DNA of 64,000 bases from Pogonophryne albipinna (Eukaryota > Chordata > Actinopteri > Perciformes > Artedidraconidae): positions 10,447,600 through 10,511,599 of the forward strand of contig CM053246.1 in assembly GCA_028583405.1 (NCBI GenBank). Direction: 5' to 3'. The translations under genes were made by a program, and so were the position numbers. Below the pieces are notes generated by a model. That model did not search any database, was not told where the DNA came from, and worked only from the letters and a program-made list of their open reading frames with translations. Each line of letters begins with the position of its first letter. Position 1 is the first letter of the stretch. Positions 1-11,639 of the stretch are shown in pieces.

Positions 1-330
1 TTGGCAATGACAGAGGTCAAACGTTTTCTGTAAGTCTTCACAAGGTTTTCACACACTGTTGCTGGTATTTTGGCCCATTCCTCCATGCAGATCTCCTCTA
101 GAGCAGTGATGTTTTGGGGCTGTCGCTGGGCAACACGGACTTTCAACTCCCTCCAAAGATTTTCTATGGGGTTGAGATCTGGAGACTGGCTAGGCCACTC
201 CAGGACCTTGAAATGCTTCTTACGAAGCCACTCCTTCGTTGCCCGGGCGGTGTGTTTGGGATTATTGTCATGCTGAAAGACCCAGCCACGTTTCATCTAC
301 AATGCCTGTCAGAGAATATTTTAATCTGAT
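1..330 (-). mobile_element. Tc1/mariner-like transposase remnant
   Basis: Read on the - strand, this is the familiar fish Tc1 transposase region that includes the DDE core around the phrase encoded by the complement of 60-200. The + strand text is very close to Tc1-like transposons common in teleosts. It is truncated by the window start and fades by about 330. Only short broken ORFs remain, so no active transposase is expected. Confidence 0.8.
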
Positions 331-369
331 CACTTGGTATATTGAGTTTCTCAGCGTTCCTGGGAACCT

Positions 370-740
370 GTCTTAATTACAAACATCTGCTTCCCATTTA
401 AATCGCAATATCCCCTTGCGGCAACTTGAACTGGGTAACAGGTCAAAGGGTCATCTTCCTTCTGCTGGATAATAAATATTGTAGACACAGAGGGGCCTTG
501 TACTGACTATCTGGCATTGATTAGATAGAGTTGCAATAGGTCCGTCCCTCTTCTATATATAATGGATCTAAATTCTTTTGTCTCTTCAGAGTTTCGCGTG
601 GTGACTTACAGTTAACACTGTGATAAACTAAGCGAGGCTCTCCGGCCGTTTCTACGAACTTTCAATAAATCTCAAGGTGTTTGATTAAACAATGATTCCA
701 GTCTCCATGTTTCCTGCACCGCTCTGAAGTTTCCGTAACA
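370..740 (+). repeat. Putative 5' LTR of an endogenous retrovirus
   Basis: The stretch has the order of signals expected of a retroviral LTR on the + strand: a TATA-like run near 555-563, an AATAAA at 665-670, and an end at CA (739-740) followed by a primer-binding-like sequence. The left edge is uncertain because no second LTR is available for comparison; the 3' LTR would lie in the assembly gap after env. It points toward the integrase and env remnants at 6173-9112. Confidence 0.5.
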
Positions 741-743
741 AAT

Positions 744-790
744 TGGCGACACGAACAAGGATGCCAAAAGATCTTCAGAACTGGTAAGTG
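744..790 (+). promoter_or_regulatory. Primer-binding-like site and leader splice donor
   Basis: TGGCGACACGAACAAGG at 744-760 starts with TGG three bases after the LTR end, as a tRNA primer site would. A strong splice donor, CTG|GTAAGTG, follows at 783/784. In simple retroviruses such a leader donor is used to make spliced env RNA. The tRNA was not identified. Confidence 0.45.
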
Positions 791-2741
791 TAATTTCAAA
801 TCTATGTTTGGACATTGCCTTACCAGAATCTGTGATTGACGGTATCATAAAATTACCTGTGAAACTGAGCGGCTGCATTTTTTTTGGGGTTCTCTACTAC
901 ATTTGAGGATGTAATGAATAACCTAGGAATATCGATTTTGACTGATTTCCTCTGTGTGTGCTTTTGGAATTAAATCACCAGGCAATTACACACAGCAAAT
1001 ATTCGGAGACACCTTAAAAGAGAGCATCACTAAAGTGGACTTCTGCATTAGAAAAATGTCATGCATCTGTATTGAAACAGATCGCCAAATTCTGGAGATT
1101 TCAGCGGTTAACTGGTTAATTTAATAGCAGACATCTCCTCGGATCTGCACGGCTAAAGTGTGTGTGTAATTTCAACCCCACCCCCATGCGGCGTAGCAAG
1201 CAGAGAGGGTGAAACACGAAATGACACAATATTCTCTTCCTCACACCATTTGTCGATTTTTGGAACTAAACAAAAACGATGAGAAAATGGGAAGGGTGGT
1301 ATGCGGGAATATGTGACATCGAGCTGTGTTTCATAACAGATGAGTTGTTGAATTTGGCTGTTGTTGGAAGACAGGGTAAATTTAAAAAAGCCTCCGCTCT
1401 CCGCGGACGGCGAGGGCGGAGCACCGCTAAATTCGCATAGTGGTTGTTGATTGAGAATAAATTAATTATTGCTCTTCAACAGATTCCGTTCTTAGCACTT
1501 GTACAAGTATATATGAGTAAGAAGGCACTCATATTAAACAGATATTTCCCTACCCGCTGAGATCTCCCTAATTCGGATTAAATTAAGCTGGATGAGTTTT
1601 TGCTGTCACGCTGGTGTTTATTGCGAGTTCATGTTTGTTTGTCTAATTGTTTCTATATTGGTTTGTCCCGCCGTCTTGTGTATGCTTTGTAACAACTAAT
1701 GATGAATCAGTCCATAGCCAGGGTTAAATGAACTAAACTTTACTTATCTCACCAAAAGTAAATGACTTGAGAAAAATAAATAATGTGAAGATGTAAAGCA
1801 AAATTATATATTATAGTATAAAGGTGCTGCAAAATGAAAATAAATAGCAAAAGAGTGTTTTTATGTCCTGCATCTGTCTCACACCATGAGACCCTCAGAG
1901 GCATCACTGCTGGTCATTAATACCGGCCTGAGGAGATCAGAGTTTAAAAAAAAAAATCTGTCTGCTCAATTGGGTTAATGTTGTATTATTTGTTTAATTT
2001 ATTCTTAATCTATGTATTGTATGGTAATAGTGAATAAAAAAATGTAATGTATTGAACACATTCCGAAACAAAGCAGATAAGACAGAACTAGACTCAGATA
2101 TAATACTAATTGTGGTTGAAACCTTTTTGCGCTGTTGCTGCAAAGTGGAAACTTATTGATTGCCTATTCCAACTGGCCACTGGAATCAGATAATTAATAT
2201 AAGTTGAAGTTCAATTACAGTTTTAAATATAGTTTAACATTCTTTATTAAACTGTTTCAAATTATTTATAGTACAATTGGTCTACAGACATTACTACAAT
2301 TCTAATAGTTGTTAAACTACTGAGCTTATGAACAATAGAGTAAAGGTCGCTGGTTAAGCCAGGATCAATATATTTGTTGAGGTTTTTATTATGTGCATAA
2401 TAAATGTGTTAAATGAATTGAGCAATATTTAAAGGAGTATAATGTTGCAATCTCTTTGGGATAAGTAATTGCAGTTCCAAGATAGATGTTGTTTTCCCTG
2501 GGCCTCTCCTTCACAGGCCCATAAATCATGAGACTTCCAAATCCGAACTGACGGAGATCAGTATGACAAATCCATGAAGGGGTTCTACTTGGCCCAATTT
2601 AAATACCATAAAGAGAGTATTCACCCAGCTGTTTTGATTTCTTAAAAAACTCCAGTCTAGTTTCCTTCGAGTTCAGTCTAAGCTACGAATTGTTTCTCAT
2701 AAACATTCGCACTGCTGGTTTTAATCCTTGAGCAGACAAGC

Positions 2742-2782
2742 CACACACACACACACGCACACGCACACGCACACGCACACAC
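2742..2782. repeat. AC/ACGC microsatellite
   Basis: Simple repeat of CA units with interspersed CGCA units, about 40 bp. Confidence 0.9.
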
Positions 2783-3297
2783 ATTTTGGATGAGTATTTG
2801 CCTTATCCACTTTTTGCCTCCTTTAGAGTTATTAGTAATTCAGGATTAATTGTTGAATTGAATGTGCTACATAAGATAAAATACTGAAGCTTTGACTTGA
2901 TCATTTCGTTCACAACATTAGACCTTGTCCTCTCATCTCTAATAAAATAAGATACGTGTGCATGTTGGGTGTTTTAACACTCCTGTAATGTACCTAGTCT
3001 TGTCAGGGATGCAGGACTCATCAGGTATGAAAAAAGGTGACAAGGATCCGAGCCCCGACCCCACGGATATCGGCTTTAAAATGAGGAATAACAGATGATT
3101 TTAGCAGTCAGAACAACTAAAGCAGCAGTGGTAATGATAACAGAAACGCTACAGAGTCACATTTAATAGAAATATATAGAACCATTCATTTTAATTGTGT
3201 AGCAGTCAGTTTATAATTTTGGCAGCACTGTTGAGCATTTTGAGAAAAAATAAATGTATTTTCATGCCTCTGTGCAAGGCTTAGTCTTTCTATCTGT

Positions 3298-3855
3298 ATA
3301 ACCAGTGCTGTTAAGTAACTAAGTTCATAAACTCAACTAGTACTATACTTGGGTACAATTTTGAGATACTTGTACTTTATTTAAGTATTTAAATGTTTTG
3401 CTACGTATTCTTCTACTCCACTACAGTTCAGAGGTAGCCTACATGGTGTATTTCTACTCCACTACATGTATTTAATATCTTTAGTTACTTTACAGATGTG
3501 GATGAATGATGTGAAATCTAATCAAGTGTTGAATCAGACTTTAGTTCCACCTGGAGTAAATCCACAAGCTACCCTGCAGTATACAAAGTCATTCAGACTG
3601 GCTGCACTTTACCAGCTTTGAGAACACTTTCATGATCAATCATTATAAAACGTATCTATATATATTATTCTGAAATGAACCAATCTGCACAATGATTTCT
3701 TTTATTGTCGCTATTTCCACTATATTTTGATGGGAATACTTTTATACTTTTACTGAGTAACATTTTGAATGCAGTACTTTTACTGTAACATAGTATTCCT
3801 ACGCTCTGGCACTTCTACTTTTACTCAAGTACAAGATCTGAGTACTAAAGCTAAC
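3298..3855. repeat. Dispersed fish repeat rich in TACTT/AAGTA (non-autonomous hAT-like)
   Basis: Sequence with alternating AAGTAC, TACTTTACT and CTACTCCACTAC motifs. It matches the copies at 18935-20582 and 24715-25555 along its length, including the shared block around 3480-3600. The better preserved copy at 18935-20582 has hAT-type ends and an 8-bp target duplication, so this is taken as the same family. Boundaries here are approximate. Confidence 0.7.
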
Positions 3856-6172
3856 GTTAGCAGATAGTGACACTGTATGCTGGTTAGCTAGCTCAACGAT
3901 TCCTTAAATATATTGCGACAGAGAAAAACTTTTAAGTTCACATTACGCTCTGCCGCTCCGACAGGGAGCTCTGCTCTGAACACCTGAACGCCCCGTTCTA
4001 ACAGCTGTTCACCAGCGGTCCAGTCTGTGCCACAGTGACTCCGGACCACACAGCTCATTTTAACGAACGTACCCGTAGATAATGTGGCTGCTGAAGCTAG
4101 ACCATCTTCGCGAAAATAGCAGAGCCTTATTTTACATCCTTGAGCAGAGCCGACAGAAAGGAGGACTCGAGCACACAGCTCGCGCTTCATTGTCATATAT
4201 AAAAGAGCACCGTGCGTGTCATGATGGCACATAACAGCTCGCGGCTGCAGATTACTCCGGTTCCCAGAACCCCATACCCCAATGATATTTTTATTGCAGA
4301 TCTACATGATCACACAAACGACCTATTTTGGATTCAAACTGCGAATTTCGCAGAAATGTGACAAGTTTGCACCCCTGCTTGTTATCCTTTTCATTACAGA
4401 GCTGGGAAAATGGTGTATTGATTAGATTCTGATCCGTGCAAGTCCAATTTTAACTGACTTTAGTTCTAATGTTAATGTTAATTTGATTTCAACCCATACG
4501 TAATTATTTAAATTAACTCAACATTTCACATGATGGATTAGTGTTCCACATTTTTTCCCCCACTCATTTGTTGTGCAATTAGGCCAATAGTAAAGAGAGA
4601 CATTGATGGCCCTGTGTCCTTTTTGTTAGTACGTGGTTCCATTTTGTCTGTGGCCTTGGACGGTTTCACTGAGAGTCACCCAGTTCTGCCCTGCTACAGT
4701 CCGGCTGAGTGCAGTCACAGAGATGCTATGGCTGCTCTACATGAAATGACATTAATGGTCTGATCCGAGAATGGACACCATTTCCTGCTCCCAGAGTGAA
4801 TGACGCTCCTCAAACTGAACATTGCAGCCGTGATTGATACTGTCTCACATGGGTCTGCCCCCCCATGGAGCCATGAACTGAAAGCTTGACCTCTGCTTTG
4901 AACACTTGGAAGCCTCATTGCCACGCCAGCACCAAACCTTGGGTCAGTCAGATGGGACTAACGGCTTCACTTAGGGCATTTGGGTCAGGCACATGACTCT
5001 CGTTACCGCAGAGTGGGTTGTTTTAAGGCTATTCCTACTGCTATGCAGAGGATGCCTGTAAGTTGGCAAGCTGTTAAAAACCCCTACTATGTTTAGTATA
5101 GGCCTCATGTCAGGGGCCTCTTACTGTCTACTTCTACATGTATTCGCATTATATGGACCATGTTTCCACCTGGTGAAACTAGAGGCTGCACGGAACTCAA
5201 GCTACAATACAACCATTTTGTTCTGCTCTAACGATTCAATTTATAGATTCTACATCTAAACAATTCGTTTTTTTTATTGTTTCCAATGATAACGTCACCT
5301 TAAGTGGAGGGATGCAAACCTGTTTTCAAACGTAAGGTTTTGAATTTGTTTAACATTTCTCAGTAATGACACCCTCGGACGCCCACTATCATTCATGCTA
5401 TGCCTTCAGTGATAAACTCAGATGTTAAGGGGGTTGAAGTTTTTTTCCCCCGAATCGGCTATGCTTTGTTTTTGTTTTTTCAACAACGGTGTGCATTTCC
5501 TGCATGATATATGCTTCTCACAATTGTTTTTTGTTAGCTGCGCATAGGTGATACTGAGTCTTCTCGAGTAATGGATTATGATCTCTACCATGCTACATGG
5601 ACTCGCATGTTTTATTTCATATCTAACAGAAGTGAGAGACGAAAGACGTGGAGAAGATGTAAGAGAGATGTGGTAGAGAGAATAGAGGGGATAGGAAAGA
5701 GAGAGAGATATTTGCGAGTTGCATACTGATACTGAGTCTTATCGATTGATAGCTTATAGACAATACCATGTTTGAATAGACTCCTACTTGTTCTTACACA
5801 TGTGACATATGTAAGAAAAGGGAGGGGAGAGTCAATTATATTGAGTAATTGATTTCATATTGGAACATTTATTTCAAATGTATTTTTGATAAACTAATAT
5901 TTTATCAAACGGTAAATGGTGAATTAATATAACATTTAGAATCATTGAGAAGGGGTTATATCCACAGGGACTAGCTCACATTTAACTTAAAATAACATTT
6001 CTCTGCTATGGACTGATGAAAATATGATTATTGCATGTTAAATGACTAACACAAACCTTACATTTATAATGTGCATGTGTCAGGAAGGCTCCCAAATAAT
6101 TCTGAGGGGCCTATCCTATTTTTGTAATTGAATGATAATGTGCTAATCCATACCTTGAGTTGTCTTCACTCA

Positions 6173-6292
6173 GGAAAACATCCCTATCAAGTGTTAATAG
6201 TGACCAGAACAGCCCTGAGAGTACAAGGTAGAGCGGAGTGGATTCACGCTTCCAGATGTCGTCTCTCTCCTCTACTGGATGCTGGCGTGTGA
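6173..6292 (+). pseudogene. Retroviral integrase C-terminal tail (end of pol)
   Basis: An open frame of 39 codons ends in TGA at 6290-6292. It contains a TALRVQGRAEWIHAS-like string, which resembles the C-terminal end of gammaretrovirus-type integrases just before the pol stop. The env-type ATG at 6256 lies inside it in another frame, so pol and env overlap by 37 nt, a layout known from gammaretroviruses. Everything upstream of 6173 lacks pol, so this is a remnant. The assignment rests on a short motif plus its position. Confidence 0.55.
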
Positions 6293-9112
6293 AGGCAGTC
6301 ATCATCATCGTCATTCTGGTCTACTGTACCTGGCCAAGGACGCCCTGCTAGATGAAGCTGTGAAATCCCAACGACAGGAGGCGAGGGCTCTCGCCCCTCT
6401 GAGGGAGAAAATAAGGTGCTTATCTGAGAGCGCAGACGACTTGACTACTCAGGGTCCAGACCCTGAGGGCAAAACAACACCAACGGGCAAATCAGTGCCT
6501 AGCGACAAGGACAGGTTGTATCAGATCACCACACAGACATTCAGTATGGTGCGAGAGACACAAAGAGAGAGAAAGGAGGAAGAATAAGGAGGATTGTCTC
6601 CCTCCCTGACATAAATCAGAGACTATTTCTTTCAACTGTCCAACTTCAATATGTAACTCATCTAACTGTATTATTGTGTTTCCTGTGTTTTTAGTTTACT
6701 CAACGTGGGAGATGTATCCAAAGAACCAGTACCGTTGGTTCAGGTTCTCGTCAGAGGTGGTAAGAATAGCTCTCAACACAATTGACAATATGCCCCCAGA
6801 ACTGTGGTGTAGCACTTTAGAACAGTTACAGACTCTGATAAAGATGAGGTAAAATGTACAATGAGGAAACCAGATTACCAGGTTCCCAATCCAGGTGTCA
6901 CTGCATGCACATTTACTGGACCAAATAGCGAAACAAATGTTCTATCCACTCCACTTAAACAATCAGGAGGTGATGTAGATTCTTTACAAAAGGCCTTAAT
7001 CACTCCTTCTAAACGAACCAAATCTAATTCTGCGATAAGTTTAATGTTAGACTACGCACATGAACGCAATGTTAGCAACTGTTGGCTGTGCCAAAATATG
7101 CCAGAATCATGCATTCCCAATGTTTAGTCCAATTCCTTTCACGAAAGCTGACTACGGTCTAGTGAGCTGGAATGATATAGCATCCCGAATTAGCGATGAG
7201 GCAGATGATTGTTACACTCCTTCCTACCCCATAGACTCTGAGCAACATTTACAGTACGAGGGCTTAGTCTCTCTTATTGTTGATACAGTAAATAAAGATT
7301 ACCTGCCAGATGGTTTCAAACAATTAATGATGCTAAGACTTATATATGTCAAGAAATACATCCACCTAGCTTTTGAATACAGATTCCAATTAGCTCTAGT
7401 CCAGACTAATTGCTCAGCTAATTCTACGAGTCCAACATGTACTATGCGACCACACACTAGGGCTGCACGATTTTGGGAAAAAATCGAATTGCGATTTTTC
7501 TGACAAATATTGCGATTCGAATTGCGATATTTATTTTTAAGCGACCCAACGGAAGTTTATTGTAAAATGCGGCCATAACTCCGGCTAGGAAGGTCGTATC
7601 AACATACTCCCGTCTCTAGCACCCCCGCAGCTCGAGCTACGAATGAAAGAACTAAATGTATCATCTATCACTCTCATCAGAATGCCCAGGTCACACGTAA
7701 CACAAACACTTGCAGGTCGCGCGCATAGCGCGGGAAGGCCGGAGCGGAGCTGCTTTATGTAGAAGCAAAGCAATTCTTTTCTTTTAATCTAAAAAGCGAA
7801 CTATTCAGTCAGACAGCAATTTATTGTAAAAGTAAAGCATTTACATTTCCAAGCACTTTATCTCAATTTCAAGCACCATTCCCAAAATTCAAGCACTTTC
7901 CCAACCTTGAAGACACCACGTAAAATTTCAAGCATTTTCAAGGATTTCAAGCGGTGTACGAACCCTGGTGATTGGATCAATCTGTCTATCACCTTATATC
8001 ATGGGCCACTTCTGATTGATTAACAATGGCTGGTACATGTGGAGCACAGCACTTCTGATTGGTGGTCTGACACACAAGAAGAAAAAAAAAAAATTGTAAA
8101 AAAAAAAAAAAAGTTACAAAAAAAAAAAAGTTACAAAAAATCGCAGGCTTTGCGATTTCATAATCACATCATCTCGAATCGCGATTTCGATTTAAAATCG
8201 ATTAATCGTTCAGCCCTACCACACACCCCATCTTTGTTGGTTGAAGCTTTGGTAACCGTTGTGCCCTGGTTTGGCTCCAGAACAGTGGACTCCGTTAAAG
8301 TTAAAATACATGACTGTACGCAGCCAATACCCTTAGGCAAGCCTCCTACACGTGATTGTTCAGTATATGTTCCACCAGTGGTGGTGCACGAGTGGAAAAA
8401 TGTGTTTATCTGTTTCCAGAATGAAGCAGGATGTCACACCTCTCCAGATGTGGGACACAGCGACTGTAATACCATAGTGAGGGTAAAATTAGCCAGAATT
8501 CCCCTCCCACAGAGAGTGTACTTAGTTTGCGGTGACAGGGCCTATGGCTGTGTGCCATATGACATTTTTGATGGCACCTGTTATCTAGCCTACCTAATCC
8601 CTTTAATCCGTAAAGTAGAGCCTAATGAGATTGCAGCGATACTTCCTTCTTTACACAGGAACAGCAGGTCCATTACACAAGGACAACAGATAGCTAGCCT
8701 ATTTTTGCCTTGGTACGGCATCTATGTTACTCAGCAGGAAATAGTGGCACTGTCCAACGTAGTGGAACACCATCTAAATGTATCTAACACAGCGATGTTA
8801 GCTGAACACAAAGAATTGCAGGAAGTAAGGACAGTAGCATTACAGAATCGTATGGCGCTGGATCTTCTCCTAGCTGCTCAGGGGGCACATGTAAGGTAAT
8901 TGGGTCTGAGTGTTGTTCTTTCATCTCTGACGCTACACCGGAAATAATGGACATGGCGCATGATACTGCTAGGGGAATAACAGAATTGCATGAAACTCAT
9001 GGATTTACATTAGGGGATTTAAGTGGAACCATTGGATCCTGGGGAGCGGGGTTGGTTAAATTTGTTGTTACTGTTTCAGTGTTTATCTTGGTTGTGCTAA
9101 TCCTAGTGATCT
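6256..9112 (+). pseudogene. Endogenous retrovirus env (gamma-type), broken
   Basis: Envelope glycoprotein gene: surface subunit, then transmembrane subunit for membrane fusion. The ATG at 6256 opens a hydrophobic signal-peptide-like stretch, but that frame stops near 6350. Surface-subunit-like frames continue at 6705-7457 and 8219-8889. The 8838-8880 region encodes a leucine-rich segment resembling the retroviral immunosuppressive domain, and 8890-8916 encodes a CX6CC motif, the mark of gamma-type transmembrane subunits. A membrane segment follows at about 9046-9112, where the assembly gap begins. Breaks: the early stop, frame changes before 7060, a 761-bp hAT insertion at 7458-8218, and a one-base frame change between about 8880 and 8890 just before CX6CC. 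No functional envelope is expected. It could be a former host-used env, but nothing here proves that. Confidence 0.75.
7458..8218. mobile_element. Non-autonomous hAT element (TAGGGCTGCACGAT family)
   Basis: The ends are TAGGGCTGCACGATTTT and AATCGTTCAGCCCTA, flanked by a perfect 8-bp duplication CCACACAC (7450-7457 and 8219-8226). Internal sequence is rich in AATCG/CGATT near both ends and has a poly-A/AAG stretch around 8080-8140. It has no transposase. It interrupts the env remnant. Confidence 0.92.
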
Positions 9113-10112
9113 NNNNNNNNNNNNNNNNNNNNNNNNNNNNNNNNNNNNNNNNNNNNNNNNNNNNNNNNNNNNNNNNNNNNNNNNNNNNNNNNNNNNNNNN
9201 NNNNNNNNNNNNNNNNNNNNNNNNNNNNNNNNNNNNNNNNNNNNNNNNNNNNNNNNNNNNNNNNNNNNNNNNNNNNNNNNNNNNNNNNNNNNNNNNNNNN
9301 NNNNNNNNNNNNNNNNNNNNNNNNNNNNNNNNNNNNNNNNNNNNNNNNNNNNNNNNNNNNNNNNNNNNNNNNNNNNNNNNNNNNNNNNNNNNNNNNNNNN
9401 NNNNNNNNNNNNNNNNNNNNNNNNNNNNNNNNNNNNNNNNNNNNNNNNNNNNNNNNNNNNNNNNNNNNNNNNNNNNNNNNNNNNNNNNNNNNNNNNNNNN
9501 NNNNNNNNNNNNNNNNNNNNNNNNNNNNNNNNNNNNNNNNNNNNNNNNNNNNNNNNNNNNNNNNNNNNNNNNNNNNNNNNNNNNNNNNNNNNNNNNNNNN
9601 NNNNNNNNNNNNNNNNNNNNNNNNNNNNNNNNNNNNNNNNNNNNNNNNNNNNNNNNNNNNNNNNNNNNNNNNNNNNNNNNNNNNNNNNNNNNNNNNNNNN
9701 NNNNNNNNNNNNNNNNNNNNNNNNNNNNNNNNNNNNNNNNNNNNNNNNNNNNNNNNNNNNNNNNNNNNNNNNNNNNNNNNNNNNNNNNNNNNNNNNNNNN
9801 NNNNNNNNNNNNNNNNNNNNNNNNNNNNNNNNNNNNNNNNNNNNNNNNNNNNNNNNNNNNNNNNNNNNNNNNNNNNNNNNNNNNNNNNNNNNNNNNNNNN
9901 NNNNNNNNNNNNNNNNNNNNNNNNNNNNNNNNNNNNNNNNNNNNNNNNNNNNNNNNNNNNNNNNNNNNNNNNNNNNNNNNNNNNNNNNNNNNNNNNNNNN
10001 NNNNNNNNNNNNNNNNNNNNNNNNNNNNNNNNNNNNNNNNNNNNNNNNNNNNNNNNNNNNNNNNNNNNNNNNNNNNNNNNNNNNNNNNNNNNNNNNNNNN
10101 NNNNNNNNNNNN
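9113..10112. other. Assembly gap (1000 Ns)
   Basis: Exactly 1000 Ns, probably a nominal gap size. It hides the end of env, the expected 3' LTR of the retrovirus and the outer edge of the BEL/Pao 3' LTR. Confidence 1.
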
Positions 10113-10470
10113 ACGCTTGTAGTTTGAAGAAAAAATATAAATGTCCAGATGCGATTGAAAAGTAAGATAGTTTATTCCAAAAAAGGCAAAAATAAATAAA
10201 CGTTTTTAAACAAACTATTTGTCATATAAACTGATATTTCAATGTTAAAGGCAGAAGAACCAAGCTGTGACGCTCCCAACCAGCAAGGTCTAAAAACTGT
10301 TTGCTTCAGTCAGCCACACCAGTAGGCTGCAGCACCTCTCCTTTTATGCTGCAGCATCTCGACCTGCAGAGTAACGCACTCAAATAATAAATAAATAATA
10401 TACACCACAGAATCTCAGGTTATACTCTAAAAAGATAAGATACTATAATCTAAGGAAATGGCTCCTACAT
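10113..10470 (-). repeat. BEL/Pao 3' LTR (outer edge lost in gap)
   Basis: Matches 17083-17413 nearly base for base. On the - strand it starts TGTAGGAGCCATTTCC at 10470. It carries about 28 bp around 10163-10192 that the other LTR lacks, plus a few substitutions. Confidence 0.9.
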
Positions 10471-10661
10471 AACCGGCCTCTAATTGTATTTTGGAGTACC
10501 ACAAAACAATTATCAAATATACAAAAAAAAGGAGCCTATACTGTCAGGACTTCTATTCATTGCATGAACCCAGTCATCTATCAATATGAGTTGTGTGGTG
10601 TTACTCATCCTGTCTACATGATATCATTGTGCCATCACCAAAAGAAGACTCTTTGCTGCCG

Positions 10662-10946
10662 TCACTCTTCACATTCTAACAGCAGACAGATCTTGGTAAT
10701 TGGCCTCTCCAGCACACTGGTCTGTGTTTTAACTTTGACAGCTCGAACCAGTCCTTTAGTGTCTGCCATAGCTTCTAGCACTCTTCCCAGGATCCAAGAG
10801 CTACGGGGAGCAGTAGGGTCAACTACCATTACTACATCTCCGGGTTTAAAGCTTCTCCTCTCCTTGCACCATTTCTGTCTTTCTTGCATGAGGGGTAAGT
10901 ATTCCCGGCACCAGCGTTTCCAGAATAGGTCTGCCATGTATTGCAC
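10662..10946 (-). pseudogene. BEL/Pao integrase C-terminal domain
   Basis: 94 codons beginning at an internal methionine. The segment with QERQKW, FKPGDVVMVVD and LERPITKICLL is the typical C-terminal domain of BEL/Pao integrase (DUF5641-like), thought to help bind DNA. It is separated from the integrase core upstream by a frame change near 10950, so the ATG is not a real start. It ends at a stop before the 3' LTR. Confidence 0.85.
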
Positions 10947-10952
10947 CTGTTT

Positions 10953-11639
10953 TCATCGGCGTCTTACGTACAGATCCTTCTTGTCAAAAACTCCAGGCGA
11001 CAGAATTGGCTTGGTTTTTAAGAGCAAGATATGATTTGGGGTTAGAGGCTCCAGGTCTTGAGGGTCATTTGAGACTGTTGTGATTGGTCGACTGTTCAAA
11101 ATGGCCTCTACCTCACATAAAAGGGTTTGTAGCCCTTCTTCATCCAAAGTCTGCTGCTTCAAAACAGAATAGAGAACCTGCCTCACAGACTTTATCAGAC
11201 GCTCCCATACTCCTCCATGGTGGGATGCTCCTGGGGGGTTGAAACTCCACTTTATGCCCTTTTGCAGCAGAGTTTCCTGAATTCTGTGCTGGTTCAGAAT
11301 GGAGAGGGCTTGCTTTAACTCTCTCTGAGCTCCAACTAAATTGGTCCCATTGTCAGATCTTATATGTTTCACTTGACCTCTTCTGCATATGAATCTTATC
11401 AAAGCGTCGATACATGAGTCTGTATCAAGTGAGCTGGCGACCTCAATATGCACAGCTCTGCTTGTCATGCACGTGAACAGCACTCCGTACCTCTTTACGT
11501 CCTCTTTTGACTTGAATAGGGCCAAAGTAGTCCACACCAACATTGGTAAATGGAGGCATGTCTGGCTCAAGCCTTTCCTATGGCAAGTCAGCCATCTTCT
11601 GCTCTCCAACTTTGGCTCTTTGTCGTCTGCACAAAACAC
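10953..11639 (-). pseudogene. BEL/Pao integrase catalytic core
   Basis: 228 codons. Visible motifs are [10 protein letters not shown], then IRSDNGTNLVGA, containing the second catalytic Asp, and GGVWERLIKS, containing the catalytic Glu, as in rve-type DDE integrases. The first catalytic Asp lies in a VDYFG motif read in a neighbouring frame near 11530-11545, so at least two frame changes affect this part. In an intact element this enzyme inserts the cDNA into the genome. Confidence 0.88.

Larger units (their letters stand above)
791..6172. other. Non-coding stretch where gag-pol would be expected
   Basis: About 5.4 kb between the retroviral leader and the integrase tail. No open frame longer than about 115 codons and no gag, protease or reverse transcriptase motif is visible. 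It holds an (AC)n-type microsatellite at 2742-2782 and a dispersed fish repeat at 3298-3855; otherwise it is AT-rich sequence with nothing I can name. It ends in TCTTCACTCAG, which resembles a splice acceptor, at 6173. Confidence 0.5.

Noticed and set aside
672..878. 68-codon - strand frame over the LTR end
   Set aside because: Overlaps the primer-like site and leader; no support.
3888..4232. 114-codon - strand frame
   Set aside because: No recognisable domain, no splice or paralogue support; likely chance.
6279..6587. 102-codon frame as an independent gene
   Set aside because: Overlaps the env signal-peptide region in a shifted frame; more likely a chance frame or damaged env. It could not be matched to a family.
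6256..9112. Identification as the conserved percomorph env gene (percomORF)
   Set aside because: The type fits but no sequence comparison was possible, and the copy here is broken; left as gamma-type env.
10564..11034. 156-codon + strand frame
   Set aside because: Shadow of the BEL/Pao integrase on the other strand.
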